DNA of 64,000 nt, taken from Craterostigma plantagineum. Lineage: Eukaryota; Streptophyta; Magnoliopsida; Lamiales; Linderniaceae. The position numbers and the translations under genes are program-made. Under the pieces are notes generated by a model. That model was not told the origin of the DNA, made no database searches, and worked only from the letters and a program-made list of their open reading frames with translations. This document shows, piece by piece, positions 10,965 to 21,399 of this stretch; position 1 is the stretch's first letter, and each line of letters opens with the position of its first letter. The DNA is taken from contig JAPQWV010000001.1 of the NCBI GenBank assembly GCA_027422505.1, positions 7,192,001 through 7,256,000 on the forward strand, given 5' to 3'.

Positions 10965-12753
10965 GCCACAGGAAAGAAACGCCTTCTACAACTAAACCCA
11001 GAAAAATGAACGTTCAAGGTCAAGAAAAGACCACTGTAATGCTCAACACACCTTAGAAAGTCAAGGCGTCGAGCTAATGACGTTAAACAAGCGCTTCTTG
11101 GGAGGCAACTCAAGCACTATCTATGCATTATTATCTCATAGTTTAAGTTTTGGTCTTATTATATTTTTGTCATCCTAAATCCGTATCACTGTTGCCGTTG
11201 GTCTTGTTCTCTCGCAGGCTCGCAACTAGTTTGGGGGTAGTATGTTCACCAAGGTGGCTCGTTTGCTGTGGAGCGATCAAGTCCTTTTTCATGTCACACT
11301 CTATATCGATCGACGCATTATTCAGGGCAGTGTCACTTAAACTCTATCTTTGCTTTATTTTAACACATTGGGGACAATGTGATAATTAGTTTGGGGGTGG
11401 GGTGACACACGCTAGAATTCATATTTAGGTATCGATGCCTCAATTTCTGAATGGTATGAACTGATGAAGGTTTAGATTTGAACGTCACTAGTGAAATCTC
11501 CTATCGGTGATGAAATTTCTTTTAAAAAATTTGCTTGTATCTTGATAAGATTTAGCGAATTTAGTGTGAAAGTCTTGCATGTTATGTGTTGTGATATTAG
11601 CATGATTATCAGGTTACATTAACTGCTACAGGAGAATAGTACGTTTCATGAGACACAAACCCAGTTTAAAAAAAAAGTGAGTTTTGAGCAAAAAAAAAAA
11701 AATTGGGCAACTCATTACTTGCTCTGTATTTTCATGAGTGTTACGCATGGGTCTGAATATTTTCGAACTTGCTATGTTATGCATGTCAATATCACTTTGT
11801 AGATTTTTTGTTTACGAAAATGAAGAAGGCATTTAGGATGAGCCACTGGCCTAAATATCCACATACCCAAAAAAAAAAGTTATCCATTAGTAAACCCATT
11901 TGAGCCTTTTTAGCAGTATTGATTTGGAGCCACAATATTTAGCCACATCTCATCCCTTTGCTTTAGCCTGTTTTTCGACCCATTGTCAACTTGTTAGTTT
12001 ACTGATCGCTTAGAGTTTGATTCTATTGGTTGAAGAGGAAAGTCGATTGTGTCATAGTAAGAAAATTTTTGCAGTAGTGAATTTGCGGTAGTTTATTTTT
12101 CTCTGTGTGCGCCCAAAAAAAATTGAAAAAAGGGAGAAAAAAAAAAGAGAAAAAGAACAAAACGAAAAAAAAAAGAAGGAAATAAAAGAAGAAAAAAATT
12201 ATATTATTATTCACTAGTCGAGAAAGACCTGATGAAGATCTTCAGACTTTGATGCTTGAGATATCAGTTATAGTTTACAAGGTTGATTACGTTTTATGGT
12301 AGTTTGGGTTTCCTCTGAATGTCGTATTATGTTGGTAGAGAATATATGGGAAAGCGATTCAGTAACTAACATGTTCGACACAATTAGCTCACTTATCTCA
12401 TATATCTCACCCTTATCACCCCGAGCCCCATTACAACCCATTGGTACAGTCATTTCGATTCGTGCCTGATATCTACTATGTGAAAATGACTTGATATATT
12501 TGCAAGCTTAGAGTAATATCATTCGATGTCGTGGTAGGATCCTAGAAATGTTTATGTGCCTAATATGATCGCAAACTATCATTTATATCTCGTGCTTGAC
12601 TGATCACTCATTCGTTGACGACTATCTCGACTTGCTTTTCTGAAAAAAAAATAAAAATAGGAGCATTCATTTAGTGAGTTGTAAAATCTTAACTTGATTT
12701 AGTTTTACTCCGCATTTATGATCGAGGGCGACCAAAGCTAGTTTTGGGGTGGT
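10965..12753 (+). other. Athila 3' noncoding region with repeated polypurine modules
   Basis: No coding content. Just after pol is the conserved block GCGCTTCTTGGGAGGCAA (11091-11108), found again after the other Athila pol at 60074-60092. Three PPT-like modules occur: AGTTTGGGGGTAG (about 11228), AGTTTGGGGGTGGGG (about 11388) and AGTTTTGGGGTGGT (12739-12753, next to the LTR). A purine-rich tract of about 85 bases spans 12113-12199. Confidence 0.7.
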
Positions 12754-13256
12754 TGATACGTTATGATTTTACATATTATTTATACCCCGTAAAAGTGTGT
12801 TTTTCATTGTTATTAGTCCGAATATCTTCGAATATCTTATATATACATTTACATTTCTTGTTTCGTAGATATTGGAGCAAAAATAGCCAAAAGCGGGAAG
12901 ATTCACACATGAAAAGAAAACCAGAGAAAAAATAATAATATTAATAATAATAAAGCGAACATACGGAATTATATTGGTTTGGCCAATATACAAGTGGGTC
13001 TAAAGTAATTGTTTCTAAGCAAGATGGTAAAAAAATACGGCTCAAGGCGATGATGAACAAAACATCTTTCCATCCTTTTGGTTCATGATGTGCTGGTGAA
13101 ATGCAATCAAGATGAGGACTGCCAAACATTGACCCACTTTTTGTTTCTTTTGTCTATCTATAACAGTGATGCTTCACGTATGGAATGAGTGGAGGGGGAG
13201 AGAAAACGAATGAAGACACACGCATGAAACAAGGACTGCAAAAGACTGCTCCTTTA

Positions 13257-14415
13257 GGCTCGTTTGATATCCATGTATACATGGGTATCATGTGGGTATC
13301 AGTAAATTTGCACTTGTTTGTTATCTTTGTAACAATACACAAGCCTTGTATATCATTACACGCTTGTTACACATAAATCATTTATCAGAGTTGCTTAAAC
13401 ATACCCATCTCACAGCTGGTTATACCCATACACGTTTTCGACCTGTCAATTTTTATTTCATCGCCCACTCTCGCACATCATCTTCATCATCGTTGTCGCC
13501 TCATCGGCTAGCTTTTTCACGGCCATAGCAGCTGCGTTCAAAGAGGAGACCTCAATCATCTCTCGAGCCGTTCAAGACCTACTGTCTCGCTTCGATTCTG
13601 GGACGGCCATAGCACAGACTTCCCTCGAAGCCCTAGGTCAGGCTGTTGACAATTTGGGTCCACGCTCACCAATACTGGTACAAAATTGAACTTTACCCAG
13701 AATTATGGCTCGTTCTTGTCCCATCTCGATAAAGATTATGGTGATGGTGGTAGTGGTATGGATTTGAACCCTAGCGAACGAGGGTGGTAGCGAGAGACCT
13801 TACAGTAGATTAGAGGCCTTGATTCGTGGGCTACAGTGTAGTTTGAGTAGTACCTATTGTGACGATGTGGAGGACAATGGTAAGACTAGGTATGATGAGA
13901 GGAGAAGAGGGTTTAGAGTTAAGGACAGGAGGAGATCGAACTGTTAATTGCACAAAATAATATGGTGAAGGAGATATACGATGAGATCGTTCCGAGTAAT
14001 GTCGATGAAGAGACTTTCCGGTCTAGGTACTTTTATAAGGCGGGCAAGGTGATCGAAGCAGAGGAGGCTAGGACAAGGCTGCTGAACAGAGCAATCTCAG
14101 GTGAAGATGATGCAGAATTGAGTTGGGATGTGGACGACGACGAAGATGATACAGAGTAACCTCTCTTTTTTTTCTTCTTTTTCTTTAGGACAAATATTTT
14201 TTTAAATTATATAAGGGCAATGTCGTCATTTACTTATATTTAACTTTCATATACACCTCTCAAACCTAAATATCAATCACTATCGTACATTAATACCCAA
14301 ATAATTAGAACACGTATATCAAATATAAAAAATACTCTATCAACGAAATCCTTGTATACCCATACACAAATAACTTATACCCATGTCATTCACATACACA
14401 CCTATCAAACAAGCC
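13257..14415 (+). mobile_element. PIF/Harbinger-type non-autonomous element carrying a host gene copy
   Basis: Terminal inverted repeats start GGCTCGTTTGATA at the left and, on the opposite strand, GGCTTGTTTGATA at the right. Both continue into related sequence containing ATGGGTAT. Exact TTA duplications flank it (13254-13256 and 14416-14418), which is the target choice of PIF/Harbinger and Tourist elements. There is no transposase. The cargo is a BSD-domain gene copy (13513-14159), which makes this a Pack-type element. The insertion lies in the Athila LTR. Confidence 0.8.
13513..14159 (+). pseudogene. Intronless, broken copy of a plant BSD-domain protein gene
   Basis: In shifting frames the sequence matches plant BSD-domain proteins from the N-terminal part (about 13513: SFFTAIAAAFKEETSII) through SLEALGQAVDNLG (about 13630), PYSRLEALIRGLQC (about 13800) and RYDERRRGF (about 13890). 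It then reaches the BSD core and acidic tail in one open frame (13962-14159: ETFRSRYFYKAG ... LSWDVDDDED). Frame breaks lie near 13670, 13790 and 13945. In the family the BSD core reads FWxRYFY; here the tryptophan is an arginine. No intron interrupts the copy, so it may come from a processed transcript. Family identification is from memory of the motifs. Confidence 0.65.
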
Positions 14416-15659
14416 TTATTTCTTTGTCGGACACAGATGGATTATTGAACATAAAAGAACGAAACAAGAGGAAGAAAAAGCGTCACCTCCACACTACCAA
14501 TCAGACCTACTTGGCTTTTTGTCTATTAATTAATAGGATGCTTCACGTGTAGAAAAGGGGTGGGGAGAGAGAAGCTAGAGAGAACATTATGAAGCTCTGA
14601 CACTTTAAACCTATCGAGTATCGACTCTCTGACACAAAGCAAACACCAACCTTCAACTCACACCATCCAATTATCACGCAACAAAACACCATCGCAATTG
14701 GGTCTGATTGTGATCACCATCGCAACAAAACACCATCGCAAACACCATCGATATAAAACATGGGTTATAAAACTCTTCGTGATGACAAATACCACGTGAT
14801 AAACCATAAATAAAAACATAACCTCAAAATAAGAATTCAACCCCTTCCCTAAGCCAATTTGTGATCACTAGTTAAGCTCTTCGATTTCTCTCTTCTCTTA
14901 TCTTCGAAAGTAGTCAAAATGATATTTCTTTCTCTTTGTTCTTGTCGTTATATTAAGCAAACGATATTGATGTTTAATATCTATGCTATTCTTGAGCAAT
15001 CATTCATGTATGTTAGCTAAAGTAATCTTAGAGTTTCAACATAATTAGATAATTCTCCCTACTCTTTTGTTCTTATCCCATAATTGTTCCGTATTAAGAC
15101 AAGCAAGTGACATCAATAATTTCCTAATGTTTGTCCTAACCTTAGTGTCATTCATTCACATTGTTATTATTACTTTTATTTTCCCTCATATAAGGTTTTC
15201 GTTAAGTCTATGATTCAATTATTTCATTCTTTTCTTTTCTATTAATTCAAAGCATGAGAAGGGACCTTTCGAAATTTTGTTCCCCCACTAGTGATATTAT
15301 ATTCATAATTATGTATTATTTTAGCTTAAAGTTGTTTTCTATCTTGACCAAATTTTCAAGAGTTTCGTTCCCATCCATGCTTAAGTGTGTGTTATTTTCC
15401 AAATGATAATGACATGTTATTTTCTAGCTTGACCAAGTTTCACAAGTTCCGTATGATTGCAATGAGATATTATCACATATCTATCCTTAAGCTAATAATT
15501 GTTATTATTTTAGCTTAGGGTTATTTTCTGCCTTAGACTTAATTTCCAAGAGGTTTATATTTATCCCATATTTAACGTGATAATGACGAGCACCTAATGT
15601 TGCAAGTGTTAGCCATTTGTTTATCTAATGTTAATCCTCAATTAAAAATGCCGACATTA

Positions 15660-15900
15660 TAGAATTTCGAAATACTAGGTTTCGAAATTCCAATGTATTT
15701 CGAAATTCCCCTTTCAATTTCGAAACTTTACCAAAGTTTCGAAATTCTTTTCATAAGTTTCGAAATTCTCCATTCCAAGCCTAACTTTCGAAATTCACAC
15801 CTATCAATATCGAAATTATCATATTTCGAAATTTCTTTCCTCAAAATCAAAGTTTCGAAATCTTACTTATTCAAACCATCTTCCCTTTCGAAATTCTCTG
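15660..15900. repeat. Cluster of TTTCGAAAT palindromes
   Basis: About 11 copies of a TTTCGAAA or TTTCGAAATT motif lie within 240 bp at irregular spacing of roughly 15-30 bp; the sequence between them is AT-rich and not conserved. This is not a simple tandem repeat and not a CRISPR array. Confidence 0.8.
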
Positions 15901-16429
15901 CATTCAATAACATTATTTTAGAAGGTTTCTATTTTTTAGAAATCTAAGACTACAATACCTTAATCAAATATTCCCTCCATATATACACATATATATATGT
16001 ATATCAGAAAATTAATCATCAAATGCACGAATTCGATAAATGCATGAACTAGAACAAATGTTATGACATGAGGTTTTCGGTTCCTGACAGTCCCTATCCT
16101 TATCCAAACAAAAAAATCAAGTGCTAAACCAAGAAACTGAACTGGCCCAGAGCCCAGGTTGTACTTAGCCCATATACCGAACAACTATCAAATCCGACAA
16201 GATTGCCACCCAACGGACCATAAAAAGTTCTACCAAGCCCTGCTATCCTAACGAAAAGCCAGACGCCTCGGTCAACGAAAAGCCCTTTGATAAAAGTTCT
16301 TGCTTCCTCACCATCTTTCGAAACCTGAATTCCGAAAATTCTTCACTAGCATCTTACCAACTTGCCGTTCAGATCCCCAACCTCACCTACAAATTTAACT
16401 GAGACCAAGCAACCTCTTATCATGCTCTT

Positions 16430-16892
16430 CTGCCGATTAAAATCGAACCTCCAGAATGGAATCAACCCCTACCACCTTCGAAACGTCAAGGGAAACGTGC
16501 TGCCAGAACTCCCAACCAACCTAGCCCTAACTTCAACTCACCAACATCGACCTCATTGAAGCGCAAGCCCTCGACAAATTTGGGAGATGACATACCATCA
16601 TCGAAGGAGTGAGTCGAATTGTTCTATGATTCTATGGATACTTCAGATTCATCGGCAGGAACTGCATTGAGTTGCATAAGCTGGAACTGTCGGGGCTTGG
16701 GCCAAGCCACGACAGTTCAGTATCTCGAACTTTGGCTCGAACACACCGTGCGGGGTTCGTATTCCTGATCAAAACTAAGTGTGTGCGTTCGAGGTTCGAG
16801 ATAATAAAAAAATCGGCTTGGGATGAATGGTTTTGTGTTGACTCAGCGGGGCAAAGAGGAGGACTTGGCTTATTGTGGAATAAGGAGTTCTA
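16430..16892 (+). pseudogene. LINE (L1-type) ORF1 end and endonuclease start
   Basis: Basic ORF1-tail-like sequence (KRQGKRAARTPN, about 16480) is followed by the L1 endonuclease start SCISWNCRGLG (about 16670). After a frame change come AGFVFLIKTKC and VDSAGQRGGLGLLW (to 16888). It ends abruptly where an opposite-strand LINE piece begins. Several frames are used, so it is dead. Confidence 0.7.
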
Positions 16893-17500
16893 ACCAGTGA
16901 TACGCATTCTCTGATCCATGCCACAAACTTCACCGGGAACGACAGTTTTTCGAGTAGGCTAACTATAAACGGCCATTCAACCATGTCATAGGCCTTTCGT
17001 AGATCAATTTTCTGCATGTATCTCGGAGCCCACGTTTCGCAAGAGTCCCTGGCTTATTAAAATATTATGAGCGACTGACCGACAGTCTTGTGCATACATC
17101 GGGTGGTCTAATTAGGGACTAGAGTAATAGTAGTCATATTAATCGTTCTTTCCATCCTAAATCCAAAATCGCTGCACTGAGATCTTTGCCCACCACTCCC
17201 TAGGACTTTTAAAAAACTCGATATTAAAATCGTCTGGTCCCGACCCTTGTATCGAGAACGTCATACCCTTAATTTCCTCATGAGACACTGGTTCCACTAA
17301 CCCAACCCAAACTGCTCCTCAAAGGTTAGTGTCGGCCCATGTTGTACAACCAAGTCATCAACCAACCCCGAACACTCCTTAGATGTGCCAAGAATCTCCT
17401 GGAAATATGAGACCAGTTGAGCTGTAATTTCCTCTGGTTCTTCTATGATCACATCCCCGTCACAAGCAATATAAATGATTCTATTCTAATCAAATTTTTG
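16893..17500 (-). pseudogene. LINE reverse transcriptase fragment, opposite orientation
   Basis: On the minus strand, from about 17490 downward, L1-type sequence reads GDVIIEEPEEITAQLVSYFQ, then a GPDDFNIEFFK-like segment, an IT-LVPN motif and, at 16890-17015, KIDLRKAYDMVEWPF of the reverse transcriptase fingers. Frames change several times. It abuts the plus-strand endonuclease piece at about 16892, suggesting an inversion or two separate insertions. Confidence 0.7.
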
Positions 17501-17596
17501 TCGATTACTAGGGCCACGTGATCAAATTGAGTCAAATTCACCTTCTTCGCCAATTAGAGTCAAAATTTATCTGATTTCAACGATTTATTAATCTTT

Positions 17597-19119
17597 TTTG
17601 GTAGAATGAGATTTTCATTTACCACGTACTCGAACTGTTTGTTTTTTACATCACATACTCATCTATATCATGTATAAGAACATAACTGCTGAAATAAACT
17701 ATTATTAGCAACTTTCTTTATGTTAGTGAAATTCCTCAATTGGGCCTTCAACTCACGAGTGATCAGAGAACCCACCTGCTCCACATCCTTCCATCCCAAA
17801 GTAGAATCAGAGTGTAGCCTTTGATTCCTCTCATACCATATGTAGTATAAGGTAGCAGCAAGGCAGGCCATACGAATTCTGTTCTGTATATTACTCTTTC
17901 CTCCTACTGTTATGATCCAACTGCTCAATTCCTCAAATTCGCATCCAATCCCATTTATAGGCAGCCAGTCAGATAACTTCAATAGCAGCTGTTGGCAAAA
18001 TGAGCATTCCAGGAACAGATGTTCAATGGTCTCCTCAGCATTTCCACACAGCCTGCACTTGACATCTGAGACATTCACTCCCCAACTCTGTAATCTCTCC
18101 ATAGTTAGTAATCTCTTTTGAAGCAGCAACCATATAAAGAAAGTATGCTTAGGGATACTCAGTTTGTTCCAGATAGCTTTGCAGCCAGGTAAATTGGGGG
18201 TGATCACCTTTGAGCCAGTTGTAGCCCGATGAGACAGTGTACTTACCATCCGCAGTTAGTGTCCACCTTTTATTATTATACCCTCCCCTAAATCTTTCCT
18301 TTAACCTATGAAGTTTTTTCCAGTGCCAACAAGGATCGGCATCGGGGATGAACTCCCAGAAACTGGTTCCTTCCAAGTAGAACACATTTATCCATTTAAT
18401 CCATAGTGAATTAGCCTCCATAGTTATCTCCCAAATCTGCTTACCCGAAAGAGCACTGTTCCAGGTAGCACAATCCCTCAGATTCAGTCCTCCCTTGCTT
18501 CGAGGTAAGCACACCTTGTCCCAATTGACAAGTGGAACGCATCTGCCTTGTGCCCTCTTGCCCCATAAGAATTCTTTGCATGCCTTATCCACCTCCTTAG
18601 CCACTGATTTAGGCAGCATAAAGGCTGAACCCCAGTAGCCTTGTGTGGCCAATAAGACAGAATTTATTAAGCATAATCTAGCCGCATATGACAGGTTTCG
18701 GGTAGTCCAGCACCTTATTCTTGCTACGATCTTCTCCACAAGCAACTGACAGGACGATCTATTCCATTTAGTAGGCGAGATAGGAATTCCCAAGTACTTC
18801 ATCGGAACTGACCTAGCTGGAATCCTGTACTCTGGCAGATCTGATCAGCAGTGGAGTAGTGAACCCCTGCGAGGTAAATGTTGGATTTCTCGGGGTTAGC
18901 TTGCAATCCAGAAACAGCTGTGAACTGTTCCATTGCTTTCTTTATCTCCAACACAGCGTCGACCTTTCCTTTACAGAATATCATCAGATCATCAGCAAAA
19001 CGTAAGTTCACCAACTTAAGTTGCTCACAGGAAGGGTGAAATCTGAATCGAGGCTCTGTAGAAGTGATCTGTAATTTTCTGGACAGATACTCCATTGCCA
19101 GCACAAATAGCAAATAGAA
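17597..19119 (-). mobile_element. 5'-truncated L1-type LINE with 15-bp target duplication
   Basis: GATTTATTAATCTTT occurs exactly at 17582-17596 and 19120-19134 and nowhere in between, bracketing the element. The 3' end is at the left, with a short T run (17594-17599) that is the complement of the poly(A) tail. The minus strand encodes the end of ORF2: reverse transcriptase with LRFADDLMIFCKG (about 19000), the post-RT region beginning MKYLGIPISPTKWN (18802), and a zinc-binding RVT domain with CRLCGNAEETIEHLFLEC (about 18050). The frame breaks near 18800 and 18200, so the copy is inactive. Loss of the 5' end is typical of L1 insertion. Confidence 0.85.
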
Positions 19120-19272
19120 GATTTATTAATCTTTATTCCATTATGACTTTCGAAATTTTTCTTTGATTATGAAGGAGGTCGATTTAACCTTATTCGGTCA
19201 CTAACGTGAAGAAGTTAGCGGTTTTAATGACTTTTTTTGTCTCGTCGGTAGTTTTAGAATGTGACAGAATGC

Positions 19273-20335
19273 GGTACTTACAAACAAACAAGAAAGGTGT
19301 TACTCAGAAATAAGGAAGCGTTACCCGGAAAGCATGAAGTGTTACACAGCTAGCGTGTTAATTGCATATGTTTCAAACTTTCTTGCCATCAAAATTATTT
19401 GATATTTCATTATTAACATCACTAATCCTCGCCGACTACTAAGACATATGATGAAATTGTGTCGAATCCGCCTTATTCGGTAATTAAAGTCGGGATATTT
19501 CATTAATTTATACTTTATATTTTCGACGATTTAATTTTGTTGACCCTTCGGTAACACAATAATAGATTATAAAAACACTTAACGCTTTTTCCGAATATTT
19601 CTAAAATTCTGCCCAAAATTTCAGTCAAATTTAGAATACCGCAAAAATCTTAAAACAATACCAAATAGAGGACAATAAGTAACACATAAACCTTTTTCGA
19701 TACTCCTTCAATAAAACATAGTTCTACGTGTTTCATATGAGATAACTCGTATTTATTTCGTTATGAAAAATGATACCACTTTAAGAAATATTTATTTACG
19801 CCAATTTTTTCCAGCGACTTCAGTTTCAGCTCCATTAAAATTGAACGACGAACGATGGATCCGACATGGTGTCACGACGTAATATTCAATATATGGGTCT
19901 CTTGAATTTATACAAATTATCTAAAATTTTAGCCGAAAGCATGAATCGACTTTTTCTTTTTGCTTATTTGCGTCAACTAAATTCTAAAGAATACCCATCG
20001 CAAATCTTATGTTTGATGACTAATATCAAAATAAACTCAAATGGCATATCGAACTTGGTTTGGTGCAGCGGATTCATGGGTATGAATATATGAGATATTT
20101 CGATTGTCAAAAATTACATTTTATTCTGTTGATACCACTTATTAGTTATACAGTAACATAATATTTGTACGTTGTAATACTTTATGTTATGTGATAACAA
20201 TATATTGCAAGTTGGCAACACAATAGGAACGCTAGATACCAATTCTAATTACTCTATTGTAAGGGTGTTTTAGTCAAATCGAATTTTAGTTCCTTACTCT
20301 ATTAATTAAAAAACTGGTCCTTTTCTGACAGTCTA
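19273..20335 (+). repeat. Unclassified dispersed repeat, copy A
   Basis: Collinear with 33977-35703 (less the MITE at 34841-35527), from ACTTACAAA through GTGTTAC...CAGAAATAAG, GCCTTATTCGGT, GAACTTGGTTTGGTGCAGC and GTTGATACCACTTATTA to TTTTCTGAC. Both copies have the same orientation and no coding capacity. Length and AT-rich body would suit a solo LTR, but no target duplication was found. Confidence 0.7.
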
Positions 20336-20659
20336 ATTTTCCTCCATATATACAGTTTAAACAATGCTGTTGAACTCCAACAACTCCCTCTATATTTTCC
20401 TCTATACTACTAATTAAGTATTTTTCATATGCATCAACATGAATTAAAAATAATAACTATTCAGTGTAAACTCCATAATGGATACAGTTTGCAATTTTGA
20501 TTGTTTTATGCGTATAATTGTAAATTCCGATTATTAATTTATGCAACTTTATATAATTTTGTCAAACCGTGGGACAACATTTATATAAAACTGAAAAGAA
20601 AAATGAAAACTTGTACAATTTATCAAACCGAAGACTGAAAGAGCAAAAAGTAAAAATAA

Positions 20660-20800
20660 AAAATGTAGCGGGTGAACAGTGCCCCACAATAGGTAGCGGG
20701 GCACTGTAGCACCCGTTGTGAATGGCGTGGAGTTTGGGGTGCCATTGGAGCTCCTCCAACACCATATATGGTGTTTAGGGTGGGGGAAGCACCTCATTGG
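20660..20800. repeat. MITE-like inverted-repeat segment
   Basis: GGGTGAACAGTGCCCC (20670-20685) pairs with GGGGCACTGTAGCACCC (20698-20714), and an exact 18-bp palindrome AACACCATATATGGTGTT lies at 20758-20775. Element ends and target duplication are not clear. Confidence 0.5.
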
Positions 20801-20819
20801 AGATGCACACAAAACGTTC

Positions 20820-20995
20820 TCTCCCCTATACTACAAATCATTTTCTCTGCAACTAAAACCCAAATCCGAACCTCAATCGACAATGGCAATCAACGCAAAC
20901 ACCCAAAGAGTGAATGTATTTGTTGTACTATTCGTCTTCTTCAATTTAACGCGAGAAGGGGATCTGGGAATGACGCATCGAACCCTAATTTTGTG
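20820..20995 (+). pseudogene. Gene-like 5' fragment cut off by the repeat array
   Basis: A CT-rich leader is followed by an ATG at 20883 and a short frame with a hydrophobic stretch (VNVFVVLFVFFNL) like a signal peptide. The frame then runs into the GGGWCCC array. It resembles the first exon of a secreted-protein gene, but the family is not recognisable, and it may be chance. Confidence 0.25.
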
Positions 20996-21330
20996 TGGAC
21001 CCGTGCTTGCAAGTATAGGATCGTGCTTGCAAGTATAGGACCGTGCTTGGCAACATAAGACCCGTGCTTGCTGGCTAGGACCCGTGCTTGCAAGCATACG
21101 TCACTTTTTAATGCATGAGCCTCGTGCTTGCAAGCACACGACCCCCGCTTATGCGCAGGGGGCCTGTGCGTATTTCATGGGACCTACCCGTAAGACGATG
21201 ATCCCAGCACGGGTCCCCTTTGTACAAGCGCGGTTCCCCTGCTGATAACGCGCGGGTCCCGTGCTCGTAACGCACGGGTCCCGTAACATTGCGCGCGCCG
21301 ATGCGCAGGGGTCTCATGCGCATCTGTGCA
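20996..21330. repeat. GGGWCCC array 1 (20-22 bp period)
   Basis: The left part is a tandem repeat of a 20-bp unit like CCGTGCTTGCAAGTATAGGA (21001-21100, again at 21121). The right part has GGGTCCC cores at 21211, 21254 and 21276, a GGTTCCC at 21232 and a GGGTCTC near 21308, in the context AACGCGCGGGTCCCGTGCTC. It lies upstream of the ULP1-like gene. Confidence 0.8.
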
Positions 21331-21399
21331 TAAGGGTTTTCTATTTTCAATATTCATACCACGTAATTAGCTAAATGTATTTTACGTATAAATTAGGTT

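Larger units (their letters stand above)
12754..15640 (+). repeat. Athila 3' LTR, split by a PIF element; right end uncertain
   Basis: Begins TGATACGTTATG directly after the polypurine tract. Shares TATACCCCGTAAAAG with the start of the other Athila LTR (58613 downward). It is interrupted at 13257-14415 by a DNA transposon. Sequence similar to 13145-13203 recurs at 14515-14573 (TGATGCTTCACGT versus GGATGCTTCACGT), so part of the LTR may be internally duplicated. I could not find the right terminus; the end given is a guess from the change to TTCGAA-rich sequence. Confidence 0.5.

Noticed and set aside
15660..15900. CRISPR-like array
   Set aside because: Motif is only about 10 bp, spacing is irregular and the genome is a plant nuclear one.
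19273..20335. Endogenous pararetrovirus, because the opposite strand contains TGGTATCAAC resembling a tRNA-Met primer site
   Set aside because: No coding region of that virus family is present, and the primer-like match is only eight or nine bases.
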